Source of the DNA: Streptomyces flaveus
GTDB lineage: Bacteria > Actinomycetota > Actinomycetes > Streptomycetales > Streptomycetaceae
NCBI RefSeq assembly: GCF_014647675.1
Contig: NZ_BMPQ01000001.1
Span: forward strand, 63,349 to 127,348
DNA: 64,000 nt
Direction: 5' to 3'
Shown: positions 63,223 to 64,000 of the stretch, one piece after another
Numbering within the stretch: the first letter of the stretch is position 1
Layout of the letters: each line of letters opens with the position of its first letter
Position numbers and translations under genes: made by a program
Notes under the pieces: generated by a model
Databases searched by the model: none
Seen by the model: only the letters and a program-made list of their open reading frames with translations
Told to the model about the DNA's origin: nothing

Positions 63223-63253
63223 GGCCCCGCCCGCCGAAGTGGCGGACGGGGCC
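63223..63253 (-). terminator. leuA terminator hairpin
   Basis: GGCCCCGCCCGCC (63223-63235) pairs with GGCGGACGGGGCC (63241-63253) around GAAGT, with one mismatch, 22 bases past the leuA stop. Confidence 0.75.
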
Positions 63254-63275
63254 GGAGAAAGGCAGGTGAACGGGC

Positions 63276-64000
63276 TTATCGGGCCGCGCGGTTGACCGCG
63301 GAGACGACCGCCTTCAGCGAGGCGCGTGTCGTATTCGCGTCGACGCCGATCCCCCACAGCACCTTGTCGCCGATCGCGACCTCGATGTACGAGGCGGCCT
63401 GCGCGGAGGCGCCCTCGCTCATCGTGTGCTCCTGGTAGTCCAGCAGGCGTGCGTCGACGCCGACGCCCTGCAGTGCGTGGAAGAACGCGGAGATCGGGCC
63501 GTTCCCCGTACCCACCAGGGTGGTCTCGACGCCGTCCACCTCGGCCTCGACGGTCAGTGTGTCCACGCCGTCCTTGTCGGTGGTGGACTGGCCGTTCTTC
63601 AGCTGGATACGGCCCCAGGCGTTCTCGGCGTTGGGCAGGTACTCGTCCCGGAAGATCTCCCCGATGGCCTTCGGCGTGACCTCGCCGCCCTCGGCGTCCG
63701 TCTTCGCCTGGATGATCTTCGAGAACTCGATCTGCATCCGGCGCGGCAGGTCCAGCTTGTGGTCGTTCTTCAGGACGTACGCGATACCGCCCTTGCCGGA
63801 CTGCGAGTTGACGCGGATGACCGCCTCGTACGAGCGGCCGACGTCCTTCGGGTCGATCGGCAGGTACGGGACCGCCCACTCGATGTCGTCGACCGTCTTG
63901 CCCTGCTCCTTCGCGGACGCCTCCATGGCGTCGAAGCCCTTCTTGATGGCGTCCTGGTGGGAGCCGGAGAAGGAGGTGTAGACGAGGTCGCCGACGTACG
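63276..64000 (-). CDS. leuA: 2-isopropylmalate synthase, C-terminal part (gene runs off the window)
   Basis: Only the last about 241 residues are here; the start lies beyond 64000. Visible are the end of the catalytic barrel (TSFSGSHQDAIKKGFDAMEA, then VPYLPIDPKDVGRSYEAVIR, VNSQSGKGGIAYVLKNDHKL) and the LeuA dimerisation/regulatory domain that binds leucine (TLTVEAEVDGVETTLVGTGN, LLDYQEHTMSEGASAQAASY, IEVAIGDKVLWGIGVDANTT). It condenses acetyl-CoA with 2-oxoisovalerate, the first step of leucine synthesis, with feedback control by leucine. The SGSHQDAIKKG motif identifies the long actinobacterial LeuA type. Confidence 0.96.
   Translation of the reverse strand, partial: YVGDLVYTSFSGSHQDAIKKGFDAMEASAKEQGKTVDDIEWAVPYLPIDPKDVGRSYEAVIRVNSQSGKGGIAYVLKNDHKLDLPRRMQIEFSKIIQAKTDAEGGEVTPKAIGEIFRDEYLPNAENAWGRIQLKNGQSTTDKDGVDTLTVEAEVDGVETTLVGTGNGPISAFFHALQGVGVDARLLDYQEHTMSEGASAQAASYIEVAIGDKVLWGIGVDANTTRASLKAVVSAVNRAAR

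Overview
The window is chromosomal DNA of a Streptomyces or close relative. Evidence: very high G+C with strong third-position bias, many GTG starts, Shine-Dalgarno boxes of the GGAGG type, and the gene set ppdK, dusB, glyS, znuACB-zur, uppS, recO, leuA, which from memory is the order found in the conserved core of Streptomyces coelicolor. No rRNA, tRNA, CRISPR array or intact transposase was found.

Layout. 1-8.7 kb is an accessory stretch: an alpha/beta hydrolase, a frame-broken YjdI-type Fe-S gene beside a YjdJ-type acetyltransferase, an isochorismatase-like hydrolase, a deleted F420-reductase pseudogene, a LysR regulator, a 193-bp MITE-like element, an epoxide hydrolase, an esterase remnant, a three-gene molybdenum oxidoreductase set and a GPP34 protein. 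8.9-17 kb holds ppdK, a ROK regulator and a divergent glycogen/oligosaccharide debranching pair. 17-23.2 kb is a minus-strand cluster of a family 2 glycosyltransferase, two parallel beta-helix proteins and a nucleotide-sugar dehydrogenase. The first three genes overlap, and the gene set resembles alginate-type polysaccharide machinery. 23.8-34.1 kb has dusB, two drug-type MFS exporters, and AraC, TetR and XRE/MmyB-type regulators beside aldo/keto reductases. Two of these regulator loci carry striking palindromes.

34.5-41.1 kb is housekeeping: glyS, a zinc uptake operon with its Zur repressor, uppS and recO. 41-46 kb is accessory again: DUF1266, a small XRE/DUF397 locus, an acetyltransferase bracketed by an inverted pair of 182-bp repeats, and a HigB/HigA-type toxin-antitoxin pair with its own palindrome. 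46-50.7 kb carries single genes: AraC, methyltransferase, Tat-exported glycosidase-like protein, SRPBCC, NUDIX and a tyrosine phosphatase. 51-57.8 kb is a peptide-type ABC importer with a fused permease-ATPase, ending in a DapA-family aldolase and preceded by a clear promoter and operator. 58-64 kb holds an MMPL exporter, a two-component system, a TerB-like zinc protein and the 3' part of leuA.

Gene 3' ends at 16.9, 34.3, 39.3 and 57.8 kb carry a shared family of modular GC-rich intergenic repeats. All functions are read from sequence and family knowledge. No search was run.
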